64,000 nt of DNA from an uncultured Eubacteriales bacterium (GTDB lineage Bacteria; Bacillota; Clostridia; Peptostreptococcales; Anaerovoracaceae), in contig CADADV010000007.1 of NCBI GenBank assembly GCA_902786815.1, positions 16,745-80,744 on the forward strand, given 5' to 3'. The notes under the pieces are model-generated. The model was not told the DNA's origin, made no database searches, and was given only the letters and a program-made list of their open reading frames with translations. Below are positions 1 through 6,969 of the stretch, in pieces. The first letter of the stretch is position 1, and each line of letters begins with the position of its first letter. Both the position numbers and the translations under genes were made by a program.

Positions 1-97
1 GAGAAATGGACATTTAATGGTCATTGGCTTTTTTTACTTGACTATTATTGGTCTTTTTCGCCTGACTCTAAGTGGTTAATATCGCCTGACTCTAACA
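1..97. mobile_element. IS21-like element end, cut by window edge
   Basis: Read on the minus strand inward from 97, the DNA starts TGTTAGAGTCAGGCGA. The unit CGCCTGACTCTAA occurs twice on the plus strand (59-71 and 83-95, 24 bases apart). A TGT tip with repeated subterminal units is the usual layout of IS21-family ends, so this is probably the tip of an element lying to the left. No transposase coding is visible and the other end is outside the window. Confidence 0.4.
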
Positions 98-212
98 ACA
101 GTTTTCCCCTACGTATACATAAACGTATACGTTTATATACTATTTGAGTTTATCTTTCTTCTTTTTCTATTAAGTAGTGTTTGATCGTAGTTGCTCTGCT
201 GATAGCGCTCAG

Positions 213-246
213 AGGCTCTAATTTTCGTTTTAAGAGCCTTTTTATT
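213..246 (+). terminator. Intrinsic terminator
   Basis: AGGCTCT (213-219) pairs with AGAGCCT (233-239) around an AT-rich loop, followed by a T-rich tract. It would end transcription coming from the left of the window. Confidence 0.5.
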
Positions 247-382
247 GTACGTGGCATAATTCTGTTGCTGACAGAACTATCTTCCAAAGATGGTTTTTCT
301 TCATTTGAAACTTGTAAATTTGGGGTATGATTTGGGGCACACTAATATTAACACGTTGAAATTTCAACGATTATAAGGATAT

Positions 383-438
383 TCCCCTACTGAGTACCAA
401 ATAGCAATGGATGGGTAAAACCCATCCATTTGCTATTT
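383..438 (+). repeat. Short repeat copy 1 with following hairpin
   Basis: CCCCTACTGAGTACCAA (384-400) resembles copies 2 and 3, which read CCCCTATCGAGTACCAA and CCCCTATCGAGTATCAA. It leads directly into a long hairpin (399-416 with 420-438). The sequence resembles the 3' end of a tRNA (T-stem, acceptor strand, CCA), but no tRNA body is attached. It could be a remnant integration site. Confidence 0.4.
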
Positions 439-452
439 ATTATTCAAATAGT

Positions 453-585
453 GGGGAGTCGAACCCGAAAGGGCCGGAGCGTGAAGCGAAACAGTCCAGC
501 GGACTGTTTCGTAGCGACGGGGTCAAGGCCGCTGCGGAGAGCGGCCGCAGACCGGCGGATCGCGCAGCGATACGCGTAACTCCCC
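453..585 (+). ncRNA. Candidate compact structured RNA
   Basis: The block is closed by GGGGAGT (453-459) pairing with ACTCCCC (579-585). Inside are a CCCGAAAGGG hairpin (464-473), an 11-bp stem with a 3-base loop (487-497 with 501-511), GGCCGCT/AGCGGCC around GCGGAG (527-533 with 540-546) and a small TCGC/GCGA hairpin (560-570). This dense nested pairing in a gene-free, GC-rich island suggests a folded RNA or a structured mobile DNA end. Strand and function are inferred. The closing 3' strand is also part of repeat copy 2. Confidence 0.4.
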
Positions 586-639
586 TATCGAGTACCAACT
601 AAGATATGCAGTTTTAACATAAGGCTGCATATCTTTTTT
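579..639 (+). repeat. Short repeat copy 2 with terminator hairpin
   Basis: ACTCCCCTATCGAGTACC is followed by AACTAA and then a hairpin, AAGATATGCAG (601-611) with CTGCATATCTT (625-635), ending in a T tract. Repeat copy 3 near 5978 is the same for 24 bases with one mismatch and shares ATGCAGTTTTAACA in its hairpin. Copies 2 and 3 bracket the BrnTA and Bce-type genes. Confidence 0.55.
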
Positions 640-663
640 CTTGAAAAGGATATCCGCAATTTC

Positions 664-701
664 TTGACAATAATTATTCCATAATTATAATATAATTATG
701 G
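664..701 (+). promoter_or_regulatory. brnTA promoter with palindromic operator
   Basis: TTGACA (664-669) and TATAAT (686-691) are 16 bases apart. An AT-rich imperfect palindrome (679-701, arms CCATAATTATA and TATAATTATGG) covers the -10. BrnT-BrnA complexes are known to repress their own promoter, so this is the likely autoregulatory site. Confidence 0.65.
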
Positions 702-720
702 AAGGGGTTTAATCTTAGAG

Positions 721-1002
721 ATGGTTTTTGAATGGGATGAAAACAAAAACAGAAATAACAGGATGAAACATGGCATCAGTTTCAAAGAAGCAGCAACTGT
801 GTTTTATGACAGCGATGCTATCATGTTTGATGATCCGGATCACTCTTATGGTGAAGAACGTTTTCTCATTCTGGGTGTATCCCTTTCAGAAAAGCTTTGC
901 ATTGTCAGCCATTGTTATCGTGGGAATGATGACGTAATCAGAATCATTTCCGCTAGAAAGGCGACGAAAACTGAAGCTATAATATATCGCGAAGGATTAT
1001 AG
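721..1002 (+). CDS. brnT: BrnT-family ribonuclease toxin
   Basis: This 93-residue protein has the BrnT signature: an N-terminal FEWDENKNRNNRMKHGISF segment, a central EERFLILG strand and a C-terminal IRIISARKA segment. BrnT toxins are RelE-fold ribonucleases that arrest translation and are held inactive by BrnA. Here the toxin is first in the operon, as is usual for brnTA, 12 bases ahead of the antitoxin, and has a good GGAAGGGG ribosome site. Length is normal for the family. The pair sits beside repeat copy 2 at the edge of accessory DNA, as mobile stabilisation modules often do. Confidence 0.85.
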   Translation: MVFEWDENKNRNNRMKHGISFKEAATVFYDSDAIMFDDPDHSYGEERFLILGVSLSEKLCIVSHCYRGNDDVIRIISARKATKTEAIIYREGL

Positions 1003-1014
1003 GGGGCATATAAC

Positions 1015-1230
1015 ATGAGAGAGGAATATGATATCAAAAATCTGAATCCACGACGCAATCCGTATGCGGACAAGCTGAAAAAGCAAATCACGATCCGTCT
1101 GAATGTGGGCACGATCGAATACTTCAAGAAGCAAGCCGAGGAAACCGGCATATCCTATCAGAACCTGATCAACATGTATCTGACAGATTGTGCTGTCCAT
1201 GAAAAGAAATTGGAATACACGATCAAATAG
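1015..1230 (+). CDS. brnA: BrnA-like antitoxin
   Basis: This 71-residue partner of the upstream toxin has a charged N-terminus that would wrap the toxin. It is followed by a ribbon-helix-helix-like stretch (KKQITIRLNVGTIEYFKKQAEETGI, written here only as a location near residues 24-48) typical of BrnA/CopG DNA-binding antitoxins. It probably binds the palindrome over the operon promoter. Assignment rests on operon position plus the RHH pattern. Sequence similarity to canonical BrnA cannot be measured here. Confidence 0.75.
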   Translation: MREEYDIKNLNPRRNPYADKLKKQITIRLNVGTIEYFKKQAEETGISYQNLINMYLTDCAVHEKKLEYTIK

Positions 1231-1268
1231 TGACAAAAGTGTTAGTACCCATGCCATCGGTATGGCTA

Positions 1269-1281
1269 TATAATCAATTTA
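1269..1281 (+). promoter_or_regulatory. -10 box directly ahead of an ATG (possible leaderless start)
   Basis: TATAAT (1269-1274) lies exactly 6 bases before the ATG at 1281, and no Shine-Dalgarno sequence precedes that ATG. Transcription would start at or next to the start codon. No clear -35 is seen. An imperfect CCATGCC/GGTATGG inverted repeat lies at 1249-1265. Confidence 0.4.
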
Positions 1282-1958
1282 TGAAGTATAAGATCCTGAT
1301 CATTGAAGACGACAAGGGAATAGCGGAGGCCATCGCAGCAAGCCTCGCAGGCTGGAATATGGAGCCTTATATTGTCAGTGACTTTCACGACGTAATGGGG
1401 CAGTTCGCTGCGCAGCAGCCTCATCTGGTTCTGATCGATATCGGCCTTCCTTTCATGGACGGCTACCATTGGTGCAATGAGATCCGCCGTATCAGTTCCG
1501 TGCCTATCATTTTCATTTCCTCGGCGACGGACAACATGAACATCGTCATGGCGATGAATATGGGTGCAGATGATTTCATCGCGAAACCATTCGACCAGAA
1601 TGTTTTGATCGCCAAGATCCAGGCGCTCCTTCGCCGCTCCTATGATTTTGCCGCGGCGATGCCGGTCATCGAGCATCGCGGGGCGTTTCTCAATACCGGG
1701 GACAACACCCTTTCCTATGAGGACAATACGCTGGAACTTTCCAAGAACGAATACCGCATCCTGCTGACGCTCATGCAGAGCAAAGGCAGCGTTGTCAGCA
1801 GAGAGAAACTGATGGAAGCGCTGTGGCAGACAGACTGTTACGTCGACGAGAACACACTGACCGTCAACATCGGCCGTCTGCGCAAAAAACTCAGCGGAAT
1901 CGGCCTGGATCACTTCATCACTACGAAGTTTGGAGTCGGATATATTATCGAAACCTGA
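1281..1958 (+). CDS. OmpR/PhoB-type response regulator (Bce-like system)
   Basis: This 225-residue regulator has a receiver domain with acidic pair near residues 8-9, phospho-acceptor Asp53 (VLIDIGLPFMDG) and the conserved Lys in FIAKPF. A C-terminal winged helix follows (residues about 130-225, ending TTKFGVGYII). It is followed 22 bases later by a short intramembrane-sensing kinase and then a BceAB-type transporter, so it likely activates the transporter in response to antimicrobial peptides. The start at 1281 is chosen because the receiver domain begins there. Upstream in-frame codons lack a ribosome site. Confidence 0.88.
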   Translation: MKYKILIIEDDKGIAEAIAASLAGWNMEPYIVSDFHDVMGQFAAQQPHLVLIDIGLPFMDGYHWCNEIRRISSVPIIFISSATDNMNIVMAMNMGADDFIAKPFDQNVLIAKIQALLRRSYDFAAAMPVIEHRGAFLNTGDNTLSYEDNTLELSKNEYRILLTLMQSKGSVVSREKLMEALWQTDCYVDENTLTVNIGRLRKKLSGIGLDHFITTKFGVGYIIET

Positions 1959-1980
1959 AGACAGAACCTAAGATCCGAAA

Positions 1981-2964
1981 ATGACATTCATCCATTATTT
2001 GTACTACAAACGAATCACCCTTGCAGCGTTTCTCATCTTCGCTTTGATCGTCTTTGCCTGTCTGGCATTGTCCGACGTTCCGCCGCGGCTGCTTTTGTAC
2101 CCACTTGCTCTATGCATCGCCGCAGGTCTCGTGTTCCTCATCATCGGTTACTGGCAATACCGCAAAACCTATAAAGAACTGGAACTGATCAGCGGTCTGC
2201 GCGCGGAACTGATCGATGCGCTTCCGGAACCCCGCGGTCCGCAGGATATGCAGTATCAGCAGATCATTCGGGCGCTTTGCACGGAGGAAATGCAAAGGCA
2301 GACCGAGTTCACCGGGAAGTACAATGATCTCCTCGACTACTACACCGCCTGGGCCCATCAGATCAAAACGCCGATCTCTGCCATGAAACTCAGTTTCCAG
2401 AATGAAGACAGCGCGCTGGCAAGGCAGTCACTGAATGATCTGAAGAGAATCGAGCAGTATGTGGACATGGCTCTGACCTATCTGAAACTGGACTCCGGCG
2501 GCATTGATTATGTGATCCGGGAACACCCGCTTGACGACATCATCCGTCAGGCGATCCGGAATTTTTCCGGTGAATTCATCAACCGGAAGATCGCTCTCGA
2601 ATATGAGCAGGCTTCCTATCGTGTCCTGACCGATGATAAATGGCTTGCCTTTGTCATCGAACAGATCCTGTCCAATGCACTGAAATATACGAGCGAGGGA
2701 ACGATTCGAATCTTCATGGACGGAAGCACGCTTTGCATCAGCGATACGGGCATCGGAATCGAGGAGGCGGATATCCCCAGAATCTTTGAGAAGGGATTCA
2801 CCGGCTGCAACGGGCGCAAAGACAAGCGGGCCAGCGGCATCGGCCTGTATCTTTGCAAGCGAATCTGCGACAATCTCTCTCATGAAATCTCGGCCTGCTC
2901 GAAGGTCGGCGTTGGGACCACCATACGGATCGACCTGCAGCAGAGCACCCTCGGAATCGAATAA
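1981..2964 (+). CDS. BceS-like intramembrane-sensing histidine kinase
   Basis: The protein has 327 residues. Two closely spaced membrane helices (about 15-32 and 38-60) have almost no extracellular loop, the hallmark of BceS-type kinases that read out their partner ABC transporter. The dimerisation box AHQIKTPISAMK carries the phosphorylated His. The ATPase domain shows the N box (EQILSNALKYTSEG), DTGIGI and the G2 box ASGIGLYL. It is co-directional with the response regulator upstream and the transporter downstream. Confidence 0.88.
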   Translation: MTFIHYLYYKRITLAAFLIFALIVFACLALSDVPPRLLLYPLALCIAAGLVFLIIGYWQYRKTYKELELISGLRAELIDALPEPRGPQDMQYQQIIRALCTEEMQRQTEFTGKYNDLLDYYTAWAHQIKTPISAMKLSFQNEDSALARQSLNDLKRIEQYVDMALTYLKLDSGGIDYVIREHPLDDIIRQAIRNFSGEFINRKIALEYEQASYRVLTDDKWLAFVIEQILSNALKYTSEGTIRIFMDGSTLCISDTGIGIEEADIPRIFEKGFTGCNGRKDKRASGIGLYLCKRICDNLSHEISACSKVGVGTTIRIDLQQSTLGIE

Positions 2965-2989
2965 TGGCATGAACGCAGTTCTTTCACAG

Positions 2990-3055
2990 ATGTAAGAATT
3001 GAACAAGAATATGTAAGGCGATTCAATGGAATGGATCGCCTTTCGCACATATACT
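2990..3055 (+). promoter_or_regulatory. Candidate control region of the Bce-type transporter
   Basis: ATGTAAG occurs at 2990-2996 and 3011-3017, exactly 21 bases (two helical turns) apart, as expected for a tandem response-regulator site. A GGCGAT/ATCGCC hairpin (3017-3040) and a TATACT -10-like box (3050-3055) without a good -35 follow. This fits an activator-dependent promoter for the ABC genes at 3091. It is inferred from spacing only. Confidence 0.45.
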
Positions 3056-3090
3056 CATAGCGTAAAATCACAACGACTTGGAGGACAGCA

Positions 3091-3855
3091 ATGAGTTTAC
3101 TGGAAGCAAAAGGCATAAGAAAAGTATATCGTACACGCTTCGGCGGAGCATCGGTGGAGGCGCTGAAGAATGTCACCTTCATGGTGGACGAGGGTGAATA
3201 TGTCGCCATCATGGGCGAGTCCGGCAGCGGCAAGACAACGCTGCTTAACATCCTGGCGGCGCTGGACAGACCAACAGAAGGGACGATCATTCTGGACGGG
3301 ATGGATCTCAACCAGGTCAAAGACAATGACGTCGCGAAATTCCGCCGCGACAATCTGGGCTATGTATTTCAGGACTTCAATCTGTTAGATACATTTTCTC
3401 TCGAAGATAATATCTATCTGCCGCTGGTTCTGGCAGGCAGAAAACCGGAGGAAATGAAGCAGCGTCTGGACCAGATCGCCGCTCCGCTCGGGATCGAAAC
3501 GCTTCTCAAGAAATATCCCTATGAGGTATCCGGCGGGCAAAAGCAACGCGCCGCGGTTGCAAGAGCCTTGATCACAGATCCCCGTATTATTCTTGCGGAT
3601 GAACCGACCGGCGCTCTGGATTCCAAATCGTCTGACGAACTTCTGACCCTGTTCAAGAAAGTGAATGCAATGGGACAGACGATCCTCATGGTCACCCACT
3701 CCGTCAAGGCGGCGAGCAACGCTTCCCGTGTTCTTTTCATCAAGGACGGCACAGTCTATCACCAGATCTACCGCGGAGATGCAAGCGACCAGCAGCTCTA
3801 CCAGAAAATCAGCGACACGCTGACGCTTCTCGCACAGGGAGGTGACAGAGTATGA
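3091..3855 (+). CDS. BceA-like ABC transporter ATPase
   Basis: This 254-residue ATPase of the MacB/BceA class has Walker A GESGSGKTT, a Q-loop in VFQDFNLL, signature SGGQKQR, Walker B IILADEPTGALD and switch His in MVTHS. It powers the large FtsX-type permease encoded next, with a 4-base ATGA overlap. Bce modules detach or expel bacitracin-like and lantibiotic peptides from lipid II-cycle intermediates. The exact peptide cannot be read from sequence. Ribosome site TTGGAGGA is well placed. Confidence 0.9.
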   Translation: MSLLEAKGIRKVYRTRFGGASVEALKNVTFMVDEGEYVAIMGESGSGKTTLLNILAALDRPTEGTIILDGMDLNQVKDNDVAKFRRDNLGYVFQDFNLLDTFSLEDNIYLPLVLAGRKPEEMKQRLDQIAAPLGIETLLKKYPYEVSGGQKQRAAVARALITDPRIILADEPTGALDSKSSDELLTLFKKVNAMGQTILMVTHSVKAASNASRVLFIKDGTVYHQIYRGDASDQQLYQKISDTLTLLAQGGDRV

Positions 3856-5876
3856 GCTTTTATATCAGAATGGCAACCGACGGCATGCGAAAAAGCGGCC
3901 GTCTCTATGCCCCGTATCTCGTGACCTGCATCCTGATGGTCTGCGTTTATTACATCCTGCACTTCCTGGGCAATTCCGGCATCATGAACGGGATGCCCGG
4001 CGGACACACCGCGATGGATATGATGCAAATGGGTACATACATCATGACCATCTTCGGGCTGGTGTTTCTGTTCTACACACAAGGCGTGTTGATCAAAGGG
4101 AGGAAAAAAGAATTCGGGCTCTACAGCATTCTGGGTATGAACAAAGGCAACATCGGCAAGATCCTCTTTTTCGAGACGCTGATCACCTGGGCCATTGCCG
4201 TTGTCTTCGGTCTTGCTGCGGGTATCGGGCTGTCCAAACTTGCAGAGATGGGATTTACAAAGATGATCGAGATCCCGACCAGGTATACCTTCTCTGTTTC
4301 TGTGACTTCTGTCATCGTGACGGTGATTGTTTTCACGGTGATTTTTTTCCTGATCTATCTCAACTCTGTCCGACAGGTGCAATTCACGAACCCCATCGAA
4401 CTTGTGCGCGCCGACAAGGCGGGCGAAAAACCGCCGAAGGCAAACTGGATCGTGGGGATCCTGGGTCTGCTGATTCTCGGCATCGGTTATTTCATCGCGC
4501 TCAGGATCCAGCAACCCATGTCGGCGCTCATGTGGTTCTTTGTGGCGGTCATCCTGATCATCATCGGCACCTACCTTGTTCTGATCGCGGGATCCGTCAT
4601 TCTCTGCAGAGTCCTGCAGAAGAACCGGAACTACTATTACAAAACGAATCATTTCGTATCTGTTTCCTCCATGACATACAGAATGAAACGAAACGGAGCC
4701 GGACTGGCGTCGATCTGTATTCTTCTGACGATGATCCTGGTGATGCTTTCATCCACATCGGCTCTGTACGCCGGATCTGAGGAATGCCTCGACACTCGCT
4801 ATCCAAACGAGATCGGTGCTTTTGCATGTAAATACGGATACGATGAGAATCTTGCAAACCTCGGTGACCGGCTGGACGCGGATCTGAAGACCGCTGCGGA
4901 AGAACACGGCGCATCGATCACGAATAACAAGACTTATTACGAATGGTCCATCAGCGGGTATTTCGACAACAGCAAACTTGATGTCACGCTCAACTCGAAG
5001 TCGGATCTGGCCTTTGTCAATTATGACAAAGTGGCGCAGATCCTGTTCATCGATGTGAATGTTTACAACAGAGTCTTTGCCTATCAGGAGGCCGTGGCTC
5101 CCGGCGAAGCCCTCGTCGGCACAGCGAAAAACATCGATATCGATGACATCCTGACGATCGGTGATGTGGCATTCAAGGTCACCGGACGCATCGATGACCG
5201 CATCGCGGAAATCGACCCCGCGGCTCAGGTCTCCGCTTCACCCGGTATCTTCGTGATTGTCAATGATGTCAATGAAGTAGTGACACATTACACCCAGTAC
5301 AAAGACTTTGACGGGGAGCCGATGCTGGCCTGGTTCTGGAACTGCCGATTCGATACCGGTTTTGACGCGGAAGGCCAGATCGCGCTGGCTGAGGCACTGG
5401 ACACAAAATTGCATTCGGAGCTCGATCCGCTCGCGTTTGACAATATGTACTGCGAGAGCCACGAAGCGGAACGGGGAGATTTCGTCAGCACCTTCGGCGG
5501 CCTGTTCTTCCTCGGCATCCTGCTCAGCATCATCTTTCTGGTGTCCTGCGTGATCATCATCTATTACAAACAGATTTCCGAGGGCTTCGAGGACCAGTCA
5601 AGATTCGAAATCATGCAGAAAGTCGGTATGACAAAAGAGGACATAAAAAAGAGCATCAATTCTCAGATGCTCACGGTGTTCCTCATTCCGATTCTATTCG
5701 CCTGTTTACACCTGGCAGTGGTACTCCCGATCGTCAACAAGCTGCTCATGCTGTTCGGCCTGTTCAATATTCCGCTTGTGCTGATGACTGCCGGCGCATG
5801 CGTACTGCTCTGCGGTCTGTTCTATGCACTGATCTACAAGCTGACTTCAAATGCATACTACAGAATCGTTGCGTGA
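3852..5876 (+). CDS. BceB-like FtsX-family permease
   Basis: The 674 residues have the BceB layout: one N-terminal membrane helix, a group of three, a further group flanking a large extracellular domain (about residues 315-555), then three C-terminal helices. The large extracellular domain is the part thought to meet the peptide-lipid complex and to signal to the kinase. It is translationally coupled to the ATPase. With the two upstream regulatory genes it forms a complete four-gene resistance and sensing module. No clear terminator follows. Confidence 0.88.
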   Translation: MSFYIRMATDGMRKSGRLYAPYLVTCILMVCVYYILHFLGNSGIMNGMPGGHTAMDMMQMGTYIMTIFGLVFLFYTQGVLIKGRKKEFGLYSILGMNKGNIGKILFFETLITWAIAVVFGLAAGIGLSKLAEMGFTKMIEIPTRYTFSVSVTSVIVTVIVFTVIFFLIYLNSVRQVQFTNPIELVRADKAGEKPPKANWIVGILGLLILGIGYFIALRIQQPMSALMWFFVAVILIIIGTYLVLIAGSVILCRVLQKNRNYYYKTNHFVSVSSMTYRMKRNGAGLASICILLTMILVMLSSTSALYAGSEECLDTRYPNEIGAFACKYGYDENLANLGDRLDADLKTAAEEHGASITNNKTYYEWSISGYFDNSKLDVTLNSKSDLAFVNYDKVAQILFIDVNVYNRVFAYQEAVAPGEALVGTAKNIDIDDILTIGDVAFKVTGRIDDRIAEIDPAAQVSASPGIFVIVNDVNEVVTHYTQYKDFDGEPMLAWFWNCRFDTGFDAEGQIALAEALDTKLHSELDPLAFDNMYCESHEAERGDFVSTFGGLFFLGILLSIIFLVSCVIIIYYKQISEGFEDQSRFEIMQKVGMTKEDIKKSINSQMLTVFLIPILFACLHLAVVLPIVNKLLMLFGLFNIPLVLMTAGACVLLCGLFYALIYKLTSNAYYRIVA

Positions 5877-5977
5877 TGCATGCGGAGGGGTATATTACAC
5901 TTTTATATTACACTCGTGCGCGGCGTGGCTAGGACCTCCTTCCTGCAAGGGTTTCGGGACCGACTGATCAGTGTTCG

Positions 5978-6034
5978 ACTCCCCTATCGAGTATCAACTA
6001 AAGAATGCAGTTTTAACAAACTGCATTCTTTTTT
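5978..6034 (+). repeat. Short repeat copy 3 with terminator hairpin
   Basis: This is a near copy of the 579 repeat: ACTCCCCTATCGAGTA then TCAACTAA, followed by the hairpin AAGAATGCAGTTT (6001-6013) with AAACTGCATTCTT (6018-6030) and T residues. With copy 2 it brackets 5.4 kb holding BrnTA and the Bce module. The preceding bases GTGTTCGACTCCCC look like a tRNA T-arm, but no tRNA folds here. It is a possible attachment-site pair. No integrase is inside. Confidence 0.5.
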
Positions 6035-6143
6035 ATCTAACAAGAAGTTGCCCGCCAACCGTCGCAACAAGACATTATTGTTCAGACGTCATCAGCACAA
6101 TTGCGATTCTGATTTCCCATGGGAGACATCATTCCCTTTTTTA

Positions 6144-6527
6144 TTAGTATATTATTTTGTGCTTATGAATCCAATCCAGAATATCTTTCTGTTCCATGCT
6201 GCCATCCGCCACACCAAGACCAAGAGAAACAACGTCTTCATCTGCCGCTTCAATGTGTATCCCATTAAGTTCCAAAAAACTCAACATCACATAAACACCA
6301 ATTCTCTTATTCCCATCCACAAAAGCGTGATTCGAGATCAGCGAGTATCCAAGCTTCGCAGCTTTTTCTTCCTTCGAAGGATACAGCTCAACCCCATCAA
6401 AAGTTGCAAAAGCACCCTCTATCGCTGAATCGAGCAATCCTTCATCCCTCACACCGACGCTTCCACCGGTAGCTTCAGCCATCAATTGATGGAGCAGTTT
6501 AACTTTTTCTCTGCTGAACCTGATCAT
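6144..6527 (-). CDS. doc: Doc-family (Fic-fold) toxin
   Basis: This 127-residue death-on-curing toxin carries the motif HAFVDGNKRIG near residues 67-77, in which the His, Asp, Asn and Lys-Arg form the catalytic loop. Doc proteins phosphorylate elongation factor Tu and stop translation. The gene overlaps the upstream antitoxin by 4 bases (6524-6527), which is typical coupling. It looks intact and of normal length. It is the second toxin-antitoxin pair in the first 7 kb, on the opposite side of repeat copy 3 from BrnTA. Confidence 0.9.
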   Translation of the reverse strand: MIRFSREKVKLLHQLMAEATGGSVGVRDEGLLDSAIEGAFATFDGVELYPSKEEKAAKLGYSLISNHAFVDGNKRIGVYVMLSFLELNGIHIEAADEDVVSLGLGVADGSMEQKDILDWIHKHKIIY

Positions 6528-6769
6528 TTCGCCAACTCCTTAAATGCCCCTATGTACTTATTCAGAATCCGTTTTGCAACGATATCGATTTTTTCATCTT
6601 CTGTTAAATCAAGTAACCTATCGCTGTTCTCCATGTTGATAACAAGATACTTCGGCTTGTTGTTCTTAAAAACAACAGCTTCTCCTTCACGATCAACTGC
6701 CCTTGCCACGACAGAGAAATTCTGATTCGCCTGTGTCATTGAGAAGATTGTTTCTGTATTGATGTACAT
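6524..6769 (-). CDS. Phd/YefM-type antitoxin
   Basis: This 81-residue protein has the Phd N-terminal DNA-binding pattern. Residues 1-50 include FSMTQANQNFSVVARAVD and the strand AVVFKNNKPKYLVIN. A helical acidic C-terminus that would neutralise the Doc toxin follows. I start it at 6769, since GGAG lies 7 bases upstream of that ATG. A longer reading would begin inside the ribosome site. It very probably represses its own promoter through the inverted repeat at 6780-6815. Confidence 0.82.
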   Translation of the reverse strand: MYINTETIFSMTQANQNFSVVARAVDREGEAVVFKNNKPKYLVINMENSDRLLDLTEDEKIDIVAKRILNKYIGAFKELAK

Positions 6770-6779
6770 CTTTAACTCC

Positions 6780-6840
6780 AATAAATATATACAATAAATT
6801 TATCCTATATTTATTATACGTCCTAGCTGCATTTTGTCAA
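6780..6840 (-). promoter_or_regulatory. Promoter and operator of the phd-doc pair
   Basis: On the minus strand TTGACA (6840-6835) and TATAAT (6818-6813) are 16 bases apart. Inverted arms AATAAATATA (6780-6789) and TATATTTATT (6806-6815) overlap the -10, a fitting site for Phd autorepression. Confidence 0.6.
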
Positions 6841-6969
6841 GAAAGAGCGAAGTTTACCCTGCGTTGTTGTAGTTTACCCCTGTGTTGTTTCATAGACAAA
6901 GGCCTGAATAGCAGATATAATCTAGTGGAAGTTTGTCTTGAAAAGAACAACAGGAAAGGAAATCAATAT

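Larger units (their letters stand above)
98..663. other. Gene-poor segment with palindromes and hairpins
   Basis: I see no credible protein gene here. It holds two perfect palindromes, AAACGTATACGTTT (121-134, with a further ACGTATAC at 111-118) and CGTTGAAATTTCAACG (354-369), a terminator-like hairpin (213-245), two copies of a short repeat followed by hairpins, and a GC-rich structured block at 453-585. An open frame at 411-602 crosses the hairpins and has no ribosome binding site, so I do not call it. Confidence 0.5.

Noticed and set aside
411..602. A 63-residue protein
   Set aside because: It runs through two hairpins, lacks a ribosome site and matches the structured block rather than a gene.
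5914..5994. A tRNA gene ending GTTCGACTCCCC
   Set aside because: A T-arm-like sequence is present, but the D-arm, a 7-base anticodon loop and a full acceptor stem cannot be folded.
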